DNA of 13,767 nucleotides from an uncultured Eubacteriales bacterium (GTDB lineage Bacteria > Bacillota > Clostridia > Christensenellales > CAG-138). Positions 12,785 through 13,767 of the stretch are shown here, one piece after another; the first letter of the stretch is position 1; each line of letters opens with the position of its first letter. A program made the translations under genes and the position numbers. The notes beneath the pieces are model-generated. The model saw only the letters and a program-made list of their open reading frames with translations. It searched no databases and was not told the origin of the DNA. The DNA is taken from NCBI GenBank assembly GCA_900542615.1, contig UQOG01000044.1, forward strand, positions 1 through 13,767. The letters are read 5' to 3'.

Positions 12785-12940
12785 ATGAAAAAACAAAAAA
12801 AGATTTGTCAAGATAAGAGTGTAATAGGTAATGCCCTGATGGAGCAGGAAGCTGAGAAACTCTTGGCCCAATATCCCATTGAAGTTAAAACTATTATAGA
12901 GTGCGCTAAAAAAAGTATCGATTTACAAAAGCAGAGCTAA
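12785..12940 (+). CDS. Small protein of unknown function next to XRE repressor
   Basis: This 51-residue protein starts MKKQKKICQDKSVIGNALM and ends AKKSIDLQKQS. I do not recognise it. It is charged and probably helical, with two cysteines far apart, no signal peptide and no membrane segment. AGGAG lies ten bases before ATG 12785, a slightly long but usable spacing, and the codons are AT-rich like the XRE gene. Divergence from the XRE repressor, with shared palindromes between, suggests that it is the repressed target. The stop overlaps an ATG (TAATG) that opens a frame closed after 12 codons, so a coupled next gene may have been lost. It could be part of an element control cassette; a toxin or antitoxin role cannot be excluded or supported. 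Confidence 0.55.
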   Translation: MKKQKKICQDKSVIGNALMEQEAEKLLAQYPIEVKTIIECAKKSIDLQKQS

Positions 12941-13097
12941 TGCAAATTGAACAAATAAAAAATAATCTTCGAAATTAGCGTCAGATATACCCCGCTTTAA
13001 TTGTCGAATTATTAGGAAGGGTGAGTTTGCATGAGCCGAAGGCGAAAAATGTGCATGGTTCGAGTTATCCTTAAATCGAATGAGGCAGATAATTTAG
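12941..13097 (+). pseudogene. Non-coding debris with a possible second recombinase tail
   Basis: Codons from 12979 to the TAA at 13072 read RQIYPALIVELLGRVSL then HEPKAKNVHGSSYP, which vaguely resembles the end of the DUF4368 region of serine recombinases (the segment around a VHE motif). A TAG at 12976 separates it from the start-like ATG at 12940. The likeness is weak and there is no ribosome site. Nothing else is supported in this stretch. Confidence 0.25.
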
Positions 13098-13493
13098 CTT
13101 ACCGGCATTTCTTCTATAAAGAAGGATATTGCCGCAATGGAAAGTGCGCTGAAAAAACTGGAAGCGCAGGAGGCAAAGTATTCTGCTGAACTGGATGCCG
13201 CACTGAAGGAATACAGCGAATTGAAGGAACAGGCTTCAGAATTTGACGCCGGTGAGCTGATGGAGGCACGGCTTTCCATCCGTGGGGAAAAAGAACGCTC
13301 TGCGGTTACTCGTGTGCAGGACACCTATGGCGAGAAATACGATTCGCTGATGATGTTTGACAGCAAGCGGGATGTCGCAAATCTGCTCCACGAGGAAGCG
13401 GAAACACGCTCCGTCCGGGAGCGCCTGCGACAGAAACAACAGACAAAGACGCAACGGCAAAGAAAGCCCAAACACTATGAACAGGAACGGTAA
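13098..13493 (+). pseudogene. C-terminal part of a probable mobilisation (relaxase-type) protein
   Basis: The frame opens after a TAG at 13095 and runs 131 codons; a methionine is available at 13137, leaving 118 residues. The sequence is a long charged coiled coil (SIKKDIAAMESALKKLEAQE to about SELKEQASEF), then a segment with VQDTYGEKYDSLMMFDSKRDV, then a very basic glutamine-rich tail ending HYEQER. From memory this looks like the C-terminal part of conjugation or mobilisation proteins in clostridial elements, but I cannot name the family firmly. No ribosome site precedes 13137 and similarity seems to begin abruptly near 13098, so I read it as truncated at its 5' end. A terminator overlaps its stop. 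Confidence 0.5.
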
Positions 13494-13508
13494 ATGCCGT
13501 TCCTGTTC
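13479..13508 (+). terminator. Terminator overlapping the end of the mobilisation gene fragment
   Basis: GAACAGGAACGG (13479-13490) and CCGTTCCTGTTC (13497-13508) are perfect 12-bp arms; the stop codon TAA lies in the six-base loop. GATGGTTTTAT follows on the plus strand. Confidence 0.75.
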
Positions 13509-13590
13509 GATGGTTTTATACCATGAAAATTAAATATAAGTGTACAATTTTTTAATGCCTTGCAGACTCTCGTCATGATAAACCAAGGCG

Positions 13591-13767
13591 GTGAGCGAAT
13601 ATGTGCCGGTTTGGCTGAAAAAGGACAGGCTTACCCATTTAAATTTCCGCTTTTGCTTTATCGGAAATTTGAAATTCAAAGATGGAACTATCATTCAAAA
13701 AGTTCACATGCGCTCTTCAAGAAAGCCGGAGATAATCATATATTTATTTTACTGGTATTTTACAGAT
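13591..13767 (+). pseudogene. Excisionase-like start joined to unrelated sequence, partial
   Basis: From GTG 13591 the frame reads VSEYVPVW, the usual opening of Tn916-family excisionases (Xis), preceded by a weak AAGGCG. After about residue 10 the sequence (KKDRLTHLNFRFCFIGNLKF and beyond) no longer looks like the helix-turn-helix of Xis. The frame stays open for 59 codons to the edge of the window. It is either a divergent small protein or an Xis start fused to other DNA by deletion. Confidence 0.35.

Noticed and set aside
13031..13189. 52-codon frame starting MSRRRKMCMVRV
   Set aside because: It runs out of frame into the coiled-coil gene, crosses the apparent break near 13097 and has only a distant ribosome-like site. 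It is probably chance or a chimera.
1..13767. CRISPR arrays, tRNA or rRNA genes
   Set aside because: I saw no regularly spaced repeats and no cloverleaf or rRNA-like segments on either strand.

Overview
The window looks like a chromosomal segment of a GC-rich anaerobic Firmicute, most likely a gut Clostridia/Oscillospiraceae-type organism. This is inferred from strong GGAGG-type ribosome sites, mixed ATG/GTG/TTG starts, an aldehyde:ferredoxin oxidoreductase linked to NuoEFG-like subunits, and the kind of mobile-element debris at the right end. The genus cannot be fixed from sequence alone.

Left part (1-4580): genes for making and loading the tungsto/molybdopterin cofactor. On the minus strand, in transcription order, are a MoeA (3770-2544), a longer MoeA fused to a periplasmic-binding-protein-like domain (2482-575) and, overlapping it by 11 bases, the N-terminal part of a GlpA/LhgO-like FAD oxidoreductase that runs off the window. 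Diverging from moeA is a ThiF/MoeB-type adenylyltransferase (3885-4580). Its 3' end overlaps the 3' end of a convergent LysR-type regulator (4541-5446, minus).

Centre (5447-11544): a 417-base non-coding region separates the LysR gene from a six-gene plus-strand operon. It holds a plausible sigma-70 promoter and a leader that can fold into two adjacent hairpins with complementary loops. The operon encodes a four-cluster ferredoxin-type protein, a tungsten-type aldehyde ferredoxin oxidoreductase (AOR) with all four cluster cysteines, a MoaD-like sulfur carrier ending in Gly-Gly, and NuoE-, NuoF- and NuoG-like proteins. The NuoE/F/G set resembles the diaphorase part of HydABC-type electron-bifurcating hydrogenases, with the hydrogenase catalytic subunit replaced by AOR plus its ferredoxin subunit. 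The simplest reading is a multi-subunit, NAD-linked, possibly electron-bifurcating or -confurcating aldehyde/carboxylate oxidoreductase. The neighbouring MoaD, ThiF and two MoeA proteins supply its metallopterin, and the LysR protein probably controls it. Related AOR complexes are known in anaerobes, so the novelty lies in the details: a NuoG-like subunit lacking the His-Cys3 cluster but carrying an extra four-cysteine tail, the embedded MoaD, the MoeA-binding-protein fusion and the structured leader.

Right part (11545-13767): base composition becomes AT-rich and the region is a graveyard of integrative-element pieces. In order these are a putative operon terminator, a perfect 14-bp stem, the tail of a large serine recombinase joined to a sortase that carries a frameshift, and an intact XRE/Cro-type repressor (minus) with its own terminator. 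The repressor is divergent from an intact 51-codon gene, with three repressor-like palindromes between them. Then come a possible second recombinase tail, the C-terminal part of a probable mobilisation protein with a terminator, and a reading frame that starts like an excisionase and runs off the end.
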